DNA from: an uncultured Caldilinea sp. | GTDB taxonomy: Bacteria; Chloroflexota; Anaerolineae; Caldilineales; Caldilineaceae | NCBI RefSeq assembly: GCF_937128415.1 | Contig: NZ_CAKZMJ010000059.1 | Location: forward strand, 1-18,060 | DNA length: 18,060 nucleotides | Direction of reading: 5' to 3' | Shown here: in pieces, positions 10,881 to 18,031 of the stretch | Numbering within the stretch: the first letter of the stretch is position 1 | How the letters are laid out: every line of letters begins with the position of its first letter | Position numbers and translations under genes: made by a program | The notes under the pieces: model-generated | What the model saw: only the letters and a program-made list of their open reading frames with translations | The model's database searches: none | Told to the model about the DNA's origin: nothing

Positions 10881-11094
10881 GTCGCCTGCTCTCAGGCCAG
10901 CGCAGGTTGTGCGGGCGCTGAAGCGCGCCGGCTTTATCGAGATGCGCCAACGAGGGAGCCATCTGCGCTTGAAGCGAGGAAACCTGGCCGTCACAGTGCC
11001 CATGCACAACCGGGACCTTTCACCAACGGTTCTACGATCCATTCTGCGTCAGGCGCAGATGACGGTGGAGGAGCTGCTCGACCTTCTGGAATAA
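10873..11094 (+). CDS. hicA: HicA-type mRNA interferase toxin
   Basis: This 73-residue protein has the double-stranded RNA-binding-like HicA fold: VVRALKRAGFIEMRQRGSHLRL with the catalytic histidine His30 in RGSHLRLKRG, then VTVPMHNRDLSPTVLRSILRQA and a terminal helix. All key residues are present, so the toxin is probably active. It would cleave mRNAs when free of HicB. Its 3' half lies opposite the end of the small gene at 10991-11341. Upstream overlap with hicB indicates coupled translation. Confidence 0.88.
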   Translation: MPKSPALRPAQVVRALKRAGFIEMRQRGSHLRLKRGNLAVTVPMHNRDLSPTVLRSILRQAQMTVEELLDLLE

Positions 11095-11341
11095 CCCACC
11101 GGGCCTGCACCCGCCGGATCAGCTCCCGCACGTAGGCATCTCCCTTCTGGCGGTGGATACGATGGGTGGCCATGAACAGGGGATTGACGAAGAGGGCGAA
11201 AAGCCGCGGCTCGTCCCAGCCCAGTCGCACGTACTCCTCGACGATAGCCTCCGCCATGGCTTCCAGCATTCCGGGTTCGCCGGGCAGCACCACCCCCACC
11301 AGCGCCATCGGGTCTTCGGCGACAAATTCATCTTTCGGCAT
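10991..11341 (-). CDS. Small unknown protein in reductase operon, probably 3'-modified by the TA cassette
   Basis: This 116-residue protein is acidic and helical in its first 82 residues: DPMALVGVVLPGEPGMLEAM, then EEYVRLGWDEPRLFALFVNPLF and ATHRIHRQKGDAYVRELI. I do not recognise a named domain, but it reads like a real conserved protein. Residues 83-116 are encoded opposite the 3' half of hicA and are Pro/Ala-rich and unlike the rest, suggesting that the original stop codon was lost when the cassette arrived. The ATG at 11339-11341 has GGGAG 6 bases upstream; an earlier ATG at 11356 is less likely. It overlaps the preceding small gene by 14 bases. A role in assembly of the reductase is inferred from position only. 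Confidence 0.65.
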   Translation of the reverse strand: MPKDEFVAEDPMALVGVVLPGEPGMLEAMAEAIVEEYVRLGWDEPRLFALFVNPLFMATHRIHRQKGDAYVRELIRRVQARWVIPEGRAAPPPSSAPDAEWIVEPLVKGPGCAWAL

Positions 11342-11540
11342 GGCTTTCTCCCTCATTCTGCTGAATCTTCCACCCCGCCAGTCTCCATCTCGGCATGATT
11401 TCGCTGCGCCGATGGATCAGAAAGGGCAGACAGTCCGGGCAGATCCAGAAAATCTCTCCCGCCAGCCGCCACGAAGTCAACGGAATCTCCGCTTCGTTGC
11501 GGCCACAGTTGATGCAGGCGTTCAGGCTTGCGTCGGTCAT
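11328..11540 (-). CDS. Small zinc-ribbon-like CxxC/CxxC protein
   Basis: This 70-residue protein contains two CxxC pairs (Cys9/12 in ACINCGR and Cys34/37 in WICPDCLPFLIH), a spacing of 21 residues suited to a zinc ribbon or rubredoxin-like metal site. No signal peptide is seen, so it acts in the cytoplasm. Its ATG overlaps the alpha-subunit TGA as ATGA, so translation is coupled to alpha synthesis, and it overlaps the next small gene by 14 bases. Possible roles are iron-sulfur or cofactor delivery to alpha, or a redox-sensitive assembly check, both inference. I do not recognise a named family. Confidence 0.72.
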   Translation of the reverse strand: MTDASLNACINCGRNEAEIPLTSWRLAGEIFWICPDCLPFLIHRRSEIMPRWRLAGWKIQQNEGESHAER

Positions 11541-14500
11541 GCGGTCACCTCAATCGTTTCGCCCGCCAGATAGCGGAGCATGAACTCGTTCTCATGCGCC
11601 GGGGTGTAGCCGGTCTTGGTCGGCTCCCACGGCCCCTTGCCGTCCAGGCCGCCGTCCTCGGCTTTGACGATGCGCACCAGCGTCTCTTTGGGCACGGTGT
11701 TGAGCGCATGGTTGTCCGCCTCGCCGCCGAAGATGAACTGCATGCCCGTCTTCTGCTTGTGGAAGAGCGTGTCGGTCTGGTGCATGGGCATAGACCAGTC
11801 GCGCGTCACCGACTGCTGCGAGCCGTAGCGCAGGTTGGCCATGTAGCCCGTGCCCTCGGAGCGAGCCAGGCCATCGGGCCGCGTCTCATGCGCCTTGACC
11901 GATTTCTCCGTGGCCATGAAAGGGCCATGTTTGAGCATGACGATGTGGTAGGGATAGGCCGGGTTGTACTTGACCCGCAGCATCAACCGCGCCACCTTGT
12001 AGAAAGGATCGTCCGGCTTCCAGCCAATGTAGGGCCGATCGGCGGGGTTGGCGTCCACATACACGTAGTCGCCATCCTCGATGCCCAGGTCCTTGGCCGC
12101 CTGCGGGTTCATGTGCAGCTGATGATCGCCCGGCCCGGGCAGCCGCTTGTCGGCGCGATACGGGTCGCCGAAGTTCGAGTCCAGGATGATGGTCCAATCC
12201 ACCGTGCTCCATGAAGAGTGCACGCGATGCCGCGTTTTGGGCGTCAGGCAGTAGAAGTGATAGCCCTGCTCCCACAGCGGGTTTTTGGTCTCCTTGACCT
12301 GCTCCCAGGGCATGGCGATGTTGCGCACCGTGCGCTCCTCCCAGCCCATGTGGTCGGGCGGAATGCCGTAATCCTCCGGACGCACGAAACGGCTGCGCGT
12401 CACGATGACGTTGGGCAGGTAAGGCGTCGCCTCCGGCCCCTCGCGGTGGCTGATGATGTTCTCGCCGTACTCGATGGCCTCCGGGATGTCGCAGTAGCTG
12501 TTGAGCCGGCCCGTGTCGGTGTAGAAGGGCACGGAGTCGTGCACCTGCTCCCAGAAGGGGATGCGCGGGTAAGTGCGGAAGAGCATCAGCGCCGCGCCCG
12601 GTTCGCCGTACTTGCCGGCGACGATGTCCTCGAAGCGATAGCCGCTGGTGGTCAGCGAGGAGTCCAGCAGGCGCTGGATGTAGACCTCCGGCCGGCCCTC
12701 CAGCGCGAACTTCCAGTAGTCCCGCAGCCGCGGCTCGCCGATCTCGTCGGCCAGCGCCGCCGAGACCTCGGCCAGGATGCGGGCGTCGTCGCGCGTGTTG
12801 TAGAGGGGTGGAATCCCGCCCTTCCAGATCTGCAGGAAGGGGTTGGAGCAGGAGGCGGTGATCTCGTAGGTCTCGAACTCGGCCCAGGAGTTGGCGGCCA
12901 GCGCGAAGTCGGCGTACTCCACCGTCGAGTTCATCTCGATGTCCACGGCGATGATCAGCTCGACGTTCGGGTTGACGTTCTTGATCATCTCGTAGTGGTG
13001 CTTGGCGTTGTTGAGCAGGTTGACATTGGTGAAGAACTGCACCTTGGTCGGCGTGGGCATGTGGGTCTTGCCGGTGAAGACCTTGCGGCCGTACTTGGGC
13101 GTGTCCACGATCAGCGGCCGCTCGGAGTGGTTCCAGTAGGCCGGCTCCTCGTCCTTGGTGTAGCTGTGCGCCACGATGTCGCGGCCGTGGGCGTTGGGGT
13201 CCAGGTTGGGATGGAAGGGGTCTTCGCCCACCCAGCCCTTGAAGCCCGGCCCCGTCTGCGGCGAGCCCTGGAAGAGCGCAGCCTTGTAGTTGCCTGCCCA
13301 GGTGTAGCAGCCGGCGCCCGGCTTGCCGATGTTGCCCGTGAGCATGAGGGGCAGGAACTGCGCCCGGTTGGCCAGGGTGGCGTGGAACCAGTGGTTGATG
13401 CCCTCGCCGATGTGCAGCGCCACCGGGCTCATGGTGGCGATGTCCTCGGCGAGCTGCTCGATCAGATGCCTGGGCGCGTTGGTGATCTCCGCCACCGTGT
13501 CCAGGTCGTAGTCCTGCAGGTGCTCCCGGTGCATCGCCCACAGGGTCATCACCTCCACCTCGCTGCCGTCGGCCAGGGTGACCGTGCCGCTCCAGTCCAG
13601 CACCGGCTCGATGCCTTTCTGGGTGAGCACATCCCCCACGTCGTCGCGCGTGATGGCCCTGAACTCGCCCGACGCGTCGCGCACGACGTAATCGCCCAGC
13701 CGCTCGTACTGCTCCGGCTTGAGGCCCTGCAGCTTGAAGCTCGGCCCTTCCGGGTCGAGGCCGGGCCGGTGGTCGGGGAAGAGTTCATCAGCGCGCAGCC
13801 GCTTCAGCGTGTCCAGCCGCACCAGCAACGGGAAATCGGTGAAGCGCTTGACGAAATCGGCGTCATAGCGCTCGTTGTCCATCAGCCAACGGGTGACGCC
13901 CAGGAAGAGGGCGGTGTCCGTGGCGGGGCGGATGGGGATCCAGTAGTCCGACTTGGTGGCGGGCGGCGAATACTCCGGCGTAATGGTGACGATCTTGGCC
14001 CCGCGCTCCATGCACTCCACGAAGAAGTGGGAGTCGGCCATCTTGTTCTCGACCAGGTTCTTGCCGCACTGGATGTGCAGCCGCGAGTTGCGCAGGTCGT
14101 TGAAGTCCTCATCCGAGGTCTGCAAGCCGGTGACGAAGGGATGGCCGGGCGCCTGGTCGCCGTGCCAGGTGTAGTTGGACCAGGTGCGGCCGCCCTTGGC
14201 CTCCTTCGGCTCCACCCCGCGAACATGGGCGTCGAGCAGGGCCAGGCCGTTGGCGAAGCGGTACATACCGTATTTGCCGATGACGCCCAACAGGCCCATG
14301 CCCCCGCGACACTTGAAGGTGCGCGCGCCGGCGCCGCCCATGGCCTCGATCATCTCCTCAGGATAGCCCTGCCGGCGCAGCAACTCGACGCCTTCTTCGC
14401 TGGAGTAGCGCCGCGCGATGGCGACCATGCCCTTGGCGATGTAGCGATAGGCCGTGTCCCAGTCCACCGGCATCAGTTCGTCCGTCCCGCGCGAGGTGAA

Positions 14501-14980
14501 CTTGTATTTCTCCTGGTTCTCCGGCGTCAGCAAGGGGAAGCCGTCGTCGGCCCACTCCTTCCACCCCTTGCGCATGAGCGGCCCTTTCAACCGGTGCGGG
14601 CCATAGACGCGGCGGTGGAAGGTCTGACCCTTCTTGCAGCCGCGCGGATGCCAGTGAGCCGTAGCCTTGTTGCCGTAGAGGTCGCTGTAGCGCTCCACGT
14701 CGTAGTTGGTCTCGCAGCGCAGGATGACGCCGTTGCGCACGAACGCGCGCAGCCGACAGGCGTGGGTGTCGTTGGGCGAACAGACGAAGGTGAAGGACGA
14801 ATCGTAGCGATATTGATCTTGGTAAACGCGCTCCCAGTCGCGATTGGGATACATAGACAGCGGATTGTCCACGTTCACCGGCTGCAGCGCCTGCCACTCC
14901 AGCGGCGTTCCCACGAAGGCGAGCGACAGCGCAGCGCCGCCGGAAAGCTTGAGGAAACTTCGACGAGACAAACGCGGCAT
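11537..14980 (-). CDS. Tat-exported type II DMSO-reductase-family alpha subunit (NarG/NxrA-like molybdoenzyme)
   Basis: This 1147-residue molybdopterin enzyme begins with a Tat signal (SRRSFLKLSGG then AALSLAFVG), so the catalytic subunit is placed outside the cytoplasm, unlike classic NarG. The first iron-sulfur motif reads C67-x3-D71-x3-C75-x39-C115 (CSPNDTHAC and later HPRGCKKG). By alignment to NarG (YDWYxDLPP region), the block YTWHGDQAPGHP supplies Asp275 as the likely molybdenum ligand, diagnostic of type II enzymes. The C-terminal dinucleotide-binding region is recognisable around 950-975 (LHMNPQAAKDLGIEDGDYVYV). Substrate could be nitrate, nitrite, another oxyanion or a hydrocarbon; sequence reading alone does not decide. 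The ATG at 14980 has AGGAGGTGA 5 bases upstream, and this site overlaps the stop of the preceding gene. Confidence 0.93.
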   Translation of the reverse strand: MPRLSRRSFLKLSGGAALSLAFVGTPLEWQALQPVNVDNPLSMYPNRDWERVYQDQYRYDSSFTFVCSPNDTHACRLRAFVRNGVILRCETNYDVERYSDLYGNKATAHWHPRGCKKGQTFHRRVYGPHRLKGPLMRKGWKEWADDGFPLLTPENQEKYKFTSRGTDELMPVDWDTAYRYIAKGMVAIARRYSSEEGVELLRRQGYPEEMIEAMGGAGARTFKCRGGMGLLGVIGKYGMYRFANGLALLDAHVRGVEPKEAKGGRTWSNYTWHGDQAPGHPFVTGLQTSDEDFNDLRNSRLHIQCGKNLVENKMADSHFFVECMERGAKIVTITPEYSPPATKSDYWIPIRPATDTALFLGVTRWLMDNERYDADFVKRFTDFPLLVRLDTLKRLRADELFPDHRPGLDPEGPSFKLQGLKPEQYERLGDYVVRDASGEFRAITRDDVGDVLTQKGIEPVLDWSGTVTLADGSEVEVMTLWAMHREHLQDYDLDTVAEITNAPRHLIEQLAEDIATMSPVALHIGEGINHWFHATLANRAQFLPLMLTGNIGKPGAGCYTWAGNYKAALFQGSPQTGPGFKGWVGEDPFHPNLDPNAHGRDIVAHSYTKDEEPAYWNHSERPLIVDTPKYGRKVFTGKTHMPTPTKVQFFTNVNLLNNAKHHYEMIKNVNPNVELIIAVDIEMNSTVEYADFALAANSWAEFETYEITASCSNPFLQIWKGGIPPLYNTRDDARILAEVSAALADEIGEPRLRDYWKFALEGRPEVYIQRLLDSSLTTSGYRFEDIVAGKYGEPGAALMLFRTYPRIPFWEQVHDSVPFYTDTGRLNSYCDIPEAIEYGENIISHREGPEATPYLPNVIVTRSRFVRPEDYGIPPDHMGWEERTVRNIAMPWEQVKETKNPLWEQGYHFYCLTPKTRHRVHSSWSTVDWTIILDSNFGDPYRADKRLPGPGDHQLHMNPQAAKDLGIEDGDYVYVDANPADRPYIGWKPDDPFYKVARLMLRVKYNPAYPYHIVMLKHGPFMATEKSVKAHETRPDGLARSEGTGYMANLRYGSQQSVTRDWSMPMHQTDTLFHKQKTGMQFIFGGEADNHALNTVPKETLVRIVKAEDGGLDGKGPWEPTKTGYTPAHENEFMLRYLAGETIEVTA

Positions 14981-14984
14981 AAAT

Positions 14985-15302
14985 TCACCTCCTCATCGAA
15001 AGAGACTGAATGGCGGACAGCAAGTCCTCCACGCGAGCGTTGATGCGTTCACTGCGGATCAGGCGCAGATCGTCGGCGTCCAGGTTGGCGCGCAAGATGG
15101 GCAGATCGGGATGGACGCGCAACAGCGCGCACAGGTCGGGCGTCTCTCCGATCACGATCGCCAGGTCCGGCGGGCTCTCGCCGAGGCGTTGGAGGGCGTC
15201 CTGCACGGTGAGCGCCGTCGCAATTTCAAATCCATGCTGTTCGAGCAGGCGAGCCACCGCTTCCGCAAAGAGCGAATCGCCGAGTATGAGCGCTTTGGAC
15301 AT
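14985..15302 (-). CDS. Degenerate receiver-like small protein, first gene of the reductase operon
   Basis: This 105-residue protein has an alternating strand/helix pattern like a response-regulator receiver domain: SKALILGDSLFAEAVARLLEQHGFEIATAL, then DALQRLGESPPDLAIVIGE and LRVHPDLPILRANLD. The phosphate-accepting aspartate expected after PDLAIVI is replaced (GE), and the acidic pair near strand 1 is reduced to GD, so it is probably not phosphorylated. It has no output domain. Its TGA lies inside the ribosome site of the alpha-subunit gene, 4 bases before that ATG, so the two are tightly coupled. The ATG at 15300-15302 is preferred; a TTG at 15335 is an alternative. Identity as a receiver relative is moderate; it could be another small Rossmann-like protein. 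Confidence 0.68.
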   Translation of the reverse strand: MSKALILGDSLFAEAVARLLEQHGFEIATALTVQDALQRLGESPPDLAIVIGETPDLCALLRVHPDLPILRANLDADDLRLIRSERINARVEDLLSAIQSLSMRR

Positions 15303-15340
15303 GGCCACTTGTCCCTGACGCCGATGAACTTTCAAAAGAG

Positions 15341-15357
15341 CCTATGGGCAGTATAGG
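15341..15357. promoter_or_regulatory. Inverted repeat over the -10 box of the reductase promoter (possible regulator site)
   Basis: CCTAT-N7-ATAGG is a perfect 5-7-5 inverted repeat that covers the TATACT box and the expected start site. A protein bound here would block transcription. The LuxR-type regulator encoded just upstream is a candidate binder, but the site does not match a known NarL heptamer pair clearly. Confidence 0.3.
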
Positions 15358-15378
15358 AAGCATGAACCAACCTGTGCA
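15342..15378 (-). promoter_or_regulatory. Candidate promoter of the reductase operon
   Basis: On the minus strand TGCACA (15378-15373) and TATACT (15355-15350) are separated by 17 bases, matching 4 and 5 of 6 consensus positions. Transcription would start near 15342, giving a leader of about 40 bases to the receiver-like gene. This is the only good promoter-like pair seen in the gap between the response regulator and the operon. Confidence 0.45.
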
Positions 15379-15439
15379 TCCCTCAAGCCATGAGGGTGGG
15401 CGGGAAAAAAGAGGGAGATATGGAAGCGGGACGCCCAAA

Positions 15440-15453
15440 ACGAATTAATTCGT
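15440..15453. other. 14-bp perfect AT-rich palindrome at the response-regulator stop codon
   Basis: ACGAATTAATTCGT is self-complementary over all 14 bases and contains the TAA stop of the response-regulator gene (15445-15447). It stands out as an AT-rich block in GC-rich DNA. It may be a protein-binding site for the operon downstream, or chance. Confidence 0.3.
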
Positions 15454-16140
15454 GGAGGAAGAGGAGGGAAGCCAGCCGCGGCGTTTGGCCTCAGAGACCG
15501 CCGCCCGGCGGTTGACGGCGTGCAGTTTGGCCAGGATGTGGCGCACGTGCGTCTTCACGGTGTGGATGCTGAGCGTCAGCCGTTCGGCGATTTCGCTGTC
15601 GCTGGCGCCGGTCGCAAGCCACTCCAACACCTCGCGCTCTCGCCATGTCAGCTCCTCTTCTGCAGCGACGCCTCCTGCGGCAACGGCGCCTGCATCCACC
15701 TGGGCGGCCAGCCGCGCAAATTCGCCCATCAGCCTCGCCGCCAGCCGAGGAGGCAGGATCGCCTCGCCGTTGAGCGCGGCTCGCACCCCACGCAGAAACT
15801 CCGCAGCGTTGCTGCTCTTGAGCATGTAACCGTTTGCGCCCGCTTTGACCGCCTCGAAGAGCTTCTCATCTTCTTCGTGCACGGTCAACATGAGAATGGG
15901 CGTCGTCGCCAATTCGGGCGCGGCGCGGATGAGGCGGGTCGCCTCCAGGCCGTCGCAGATGGGCATGGAAATGTCCATCACGATGAGCGCAGGGCGCAGC
16001 TCGCGCGCCAGCTTGAGCGCCTCGAAGCCGTCGCCGGCCTGGCCCACCACCTCCAGGTCGGGTTGGCTGTTGATCAGCCCGGCCAACCCGGCGCGAAAGA
16101 GTTCATGGTCGTCGGCCAGCAATAAGCGCCACCGGCTCAT
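15445..16140 (-). CDS. NarL/LuxR-type response regulator
   Basis: This 231-residue protein has an intact receiver domain (acidic Asp10/Asp11, phospho-acceptor Asp56 in IVMDISMP, Thr86, Lys108 in YMLKSS), an Ala/Gly-rich linker (142-162), and a LuxR-type helix-turn-helix (about 164-225: LTWREREVLEWLATGASDSE, then HTVKTHVRHILAKL). It is a DNA-binding transcription factor activated by phosphorylation. It overlaps the histidine kinase gene by 38 bases and starts at an ATG with AAGGAG 7 bases upstream. Position suggests control of the reductase operon immediately downstream. It resembles NarL in layout; the ligand of the partner kinase is not shown. Confidence 0.93.
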   Translation of the reverse strand: MSRWRLLLADDHELFRAGLAGLINSQPDLEVVGQAGDGFEALKLARELRPALIVMDISMPICDGLEATRLIRAAPELATTPILMLTVHEEDEKLFEAVKAGANGYMLKSSNAAEFLRGVRAALNGEAILPPRLAARLMGEFARLAAQVDAGAVAAGGVAAEEELTWREREVLEWLATGASDSEIAERLTLSIHTVKTHVRHILAKLHAVNRRAAVSEAKRRGWLPSSSSTN

Positions 16141-18031
16141 CGCATCGCTCCTTGTGCAGCGGAAAGATCGCCACGATGGTCGTTCCTGCATTGGGCTGTG
16201 CGTGAACATCCAACGCGCCGCCGCTGCGTTCGGCGCGCGCCCGCATGATGGCCAGCCCCAGGTGTCCGCTTTCCTCCACCGCCATCGGGTCGAAGCCGCA
16301 GCCCTCATCGCGCACGGTCAGGCGCACGGCGTCGGCGACGCGCTGCACGCGCACGCTTGCCTGGCGCACCTGGGCGTGACGCCAGACATTGGTCAACGCC
16401 TCGCGCACGATGTGCAGCGCCTGCTGGTGGGCCAGCGGCGTCAGCGCCAGCGCTTCGGCGTCTTCGATAATCAGCTCGATGGTCAGGCCGGTCAGCGCCT
16501 GCATCTCGGCGACGCAGGCGCGCAGGTCAGTCGCCAGAGCAGCCGTCGCACGGGGGCCGGCTTGCAGGCCGGCCAACGCTGCGCGCACCTGGCTGTAGGC
16601 GCGTAGCGTCGCCCCGCGCATTTCAGCCAGAAGCTGCACGGCTTCGTTCTCTGCATCATTGACGATGGCGTTTTCCAACTGATCGGCCTTGAGGTTGAGA
16701 AAGCTGAGCGTCTGCGCCAGGTTGTCATGCAGCTCGGCGGCCAGTCGTTCCCGTTCGCTCTGGATGGCGCGCTGTTGCGCCTGGGCGCGCCCCTGCTCCA
16801 CCAGTCGGGCGTTGACGATCGCCACTGCGGCTGCGTTGGCCAGCAGTGCAAGCGCCGCCTGCTCTTCTGGCTCAAAATCGATCTTCGCCGGTCGCACCAC
16901 GCACAGGGCGCCCAAGGTGTCCTCGCCGGCGCGTAAAGGCGTGGCGATGCACTGCCCGCCGGCCATGCTGCGCAGAAAGCCGCAGCTGGCGCAGGCGGTT
17001 TCCGTCACCACCGTGCGCCCCTCGCCGATCACCTGCCGGGGCAGCGCGGCGCTGACCGGTTGACGCAGCTGAAGGTTGGCTTCGCCGGCGCCGCTGCCGG
17101 CGGCCAACTGCAACACAGCGGCGTCGCGATCGAGCAGGCAGAGGGCGGCTGCGTCGCCGGCCATCAGCGCCCGCGCCCGGTCGGTGACCGAATGCAGCAG
17201 TTGCTCCAGCTCCAACTGCGCTGCAATCTCCTGGCTGAACTCAAAGGCGGTGAGCAGCTCCTGCGTGCGCTGGCGGACGCGCGCTTCCAGTTGTTGTTGG
17301 CTTGCCAGCACCTCGGCGCGCAGGGCGTCGAACGCCGTAGAGAGGCGATGCAGCTCATCCTCGACGAAAGTGGGCGGCGGCGTTTGCAGATCGCCGGCGG
17401 CCATGCGCGCCGCAGCCGCGCCCAGCGCAGCGAGCGGGTTCACCACGCGGCGCTGGACGACCCGATAGCCAATCCCCAGCAAGAGCAACGCCGCCAGCAG
17501 GAAGCTCGCCTGGATGATCTGCAAGCGGTGCACCTTTGCTTCCGCCTGAGCGGCCAACTGCGCCACGACCCTGTCCAGCGCATCCAGCAACGCCAGCGAC
17601 GCAGTCGCCAGCGAAGCGTCCGCCTCGCCTGATGCGGCGCGCGCCAGCTCGGCGTCGAAGCGCAGCCAGGCCTCTCGCACCTCCGCCAACGCTGCGCGCA
17701 CGGCCGGATCATCGGGCGGCGGCAGTTCGACGCGTTGACCGCTTGGGTCGAGCACACTCCCGCCGTGCTCCAGCGCCCTCAACGTTTCGGCGAAACGCCG
17801 GCGGTTGGCGGCGAGCAGCGCATCGTCCGACGCGGCCAGCGCCAGCCACGTCATCTGCTGCGACAACATGCGTTGTCGTCCGGCCAGATTGATGAGCAGC
17901 GCGTCGTGGCGCTGGCTGGCGACGACGGCGTAGGTCACCGTCACTGCCGCCACCACCAACAGTAGGAAAGCCACCAAGAGCGCTCCCCAATGAAAACGGA
18001 GCGAGTGAACCTTCATATATCTATTGTACAT
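16103..18031 (-). CDS. NarX-like sensor histidine kinase with GAF domain
   Basis: This 642-residue membrane kinase has helix 1 (about 15-37), an outer sensor region starting with INLAGRQRMLSQQM (47-60, resembling the P-box of NarX/PilJ-type sensors), helix 2 (about 174-189), a HAMP linker (189-242), a GAF-like domain (about 270-410), a HisKA_3 dimerisation helix with phospho-acceptor His435 (AELHDNLAQ), N-box Asn548 (EALTNVWRHA), and G-box DEGCGFD (575-581). The GAF part holds Cys347, Cys350, Cys361 and Cys377, a cluster like the cysteine-rich central module of NarX. It probably senses nitrate/nitrite or a similar anion, or redox state. The start is uncertain: ATG at 18029-18031 or the one at 18014-18016, which may be near-leaderless behind a TACAAT box. 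It pairs with the response regulator that overlaps its 3' end. Confidence 0.92.
   Translation of the reverse strand: MYNRYMKVHSLRFHWGALLVAFLLLVVAAVTVTYAVVASQRHDALLINLAGRQRMLSQQMTWLALAASDDALLAANRRRFAETLRALEHGGSVLDPSGQRVELPPPDDPAVRAALAEVREAWLRFDAELARAASGEADASLATASLALLDALDRVVAQLAAQAEAKVHRLQIIQASFLLAALLLLGIGYRVVQRRVVNPLAALGAAAARMAAGDLQTPPPTFVEDELHRLSTAFDALRAEVLASQQQLEARVRQRTQELLTAFEFSQEIAAQLELEQLLHSVTDRARALMAGDAAALCLLDRDAAVLQLAAGSGAGEANLQLRQPVSAALPRQVIGEGRTVVTETACASCGFLRSMAGGQCIATPLRAGEDTLGALCVVRPAKIDFEPEEQAALALLANAAAVAIVNARLVEQGRAQAQQRAIQSERERLAAELHDNLAQTLSFLNLKADQLENAIVNDAENEAVQLLAEMRGATLRAYSQVRAALAGLQAGPRATAALATDLRACVAEMQALTGLTIELIIEDAEALALTPLAHQQALHIVREALTNVWRHAQVRQASVRVQRVADAVRLTVRDEGCGFDPMAVEESGHLGLAIMRARAERSGGALDVHAQPNAGTTIVAIFPLHKERCDEPVALIAGRRP

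Noticed and set aside
10422..11042. 206-codon minus-strand frame across hicBA and its promoter
   Set aside because: Its composition is irregular and it runs opposite clear HicB and HicA sequences; although its last residues look protein-like, no family or start signal supports it.
11886..13541. 551-codon frame on the minus strand within the alpha gene
   Set aside because: Same-strand shifted frame, low-complexity Gly/Arg/Ala/His composition, no motifs; a shadow of the alpha subunit.
12218..15043. 941-codon open frame on the plus strand opposite the alpha-subunit gene
   Set aside because: Rich in Val, Arg, His, Gly and Leu with no recognisable domain; it is the usual antisense shadow of a GC-rich gene, and the minus strand encodes an obvious molybdoenzyme.
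15380..15396. CCCTCA/TGAGGG hairpin after the response-regulator gene as a terminator
   Set aside because: Six pairs only and no U-run following on the minus strand; the T-run there precedes the hairpin.
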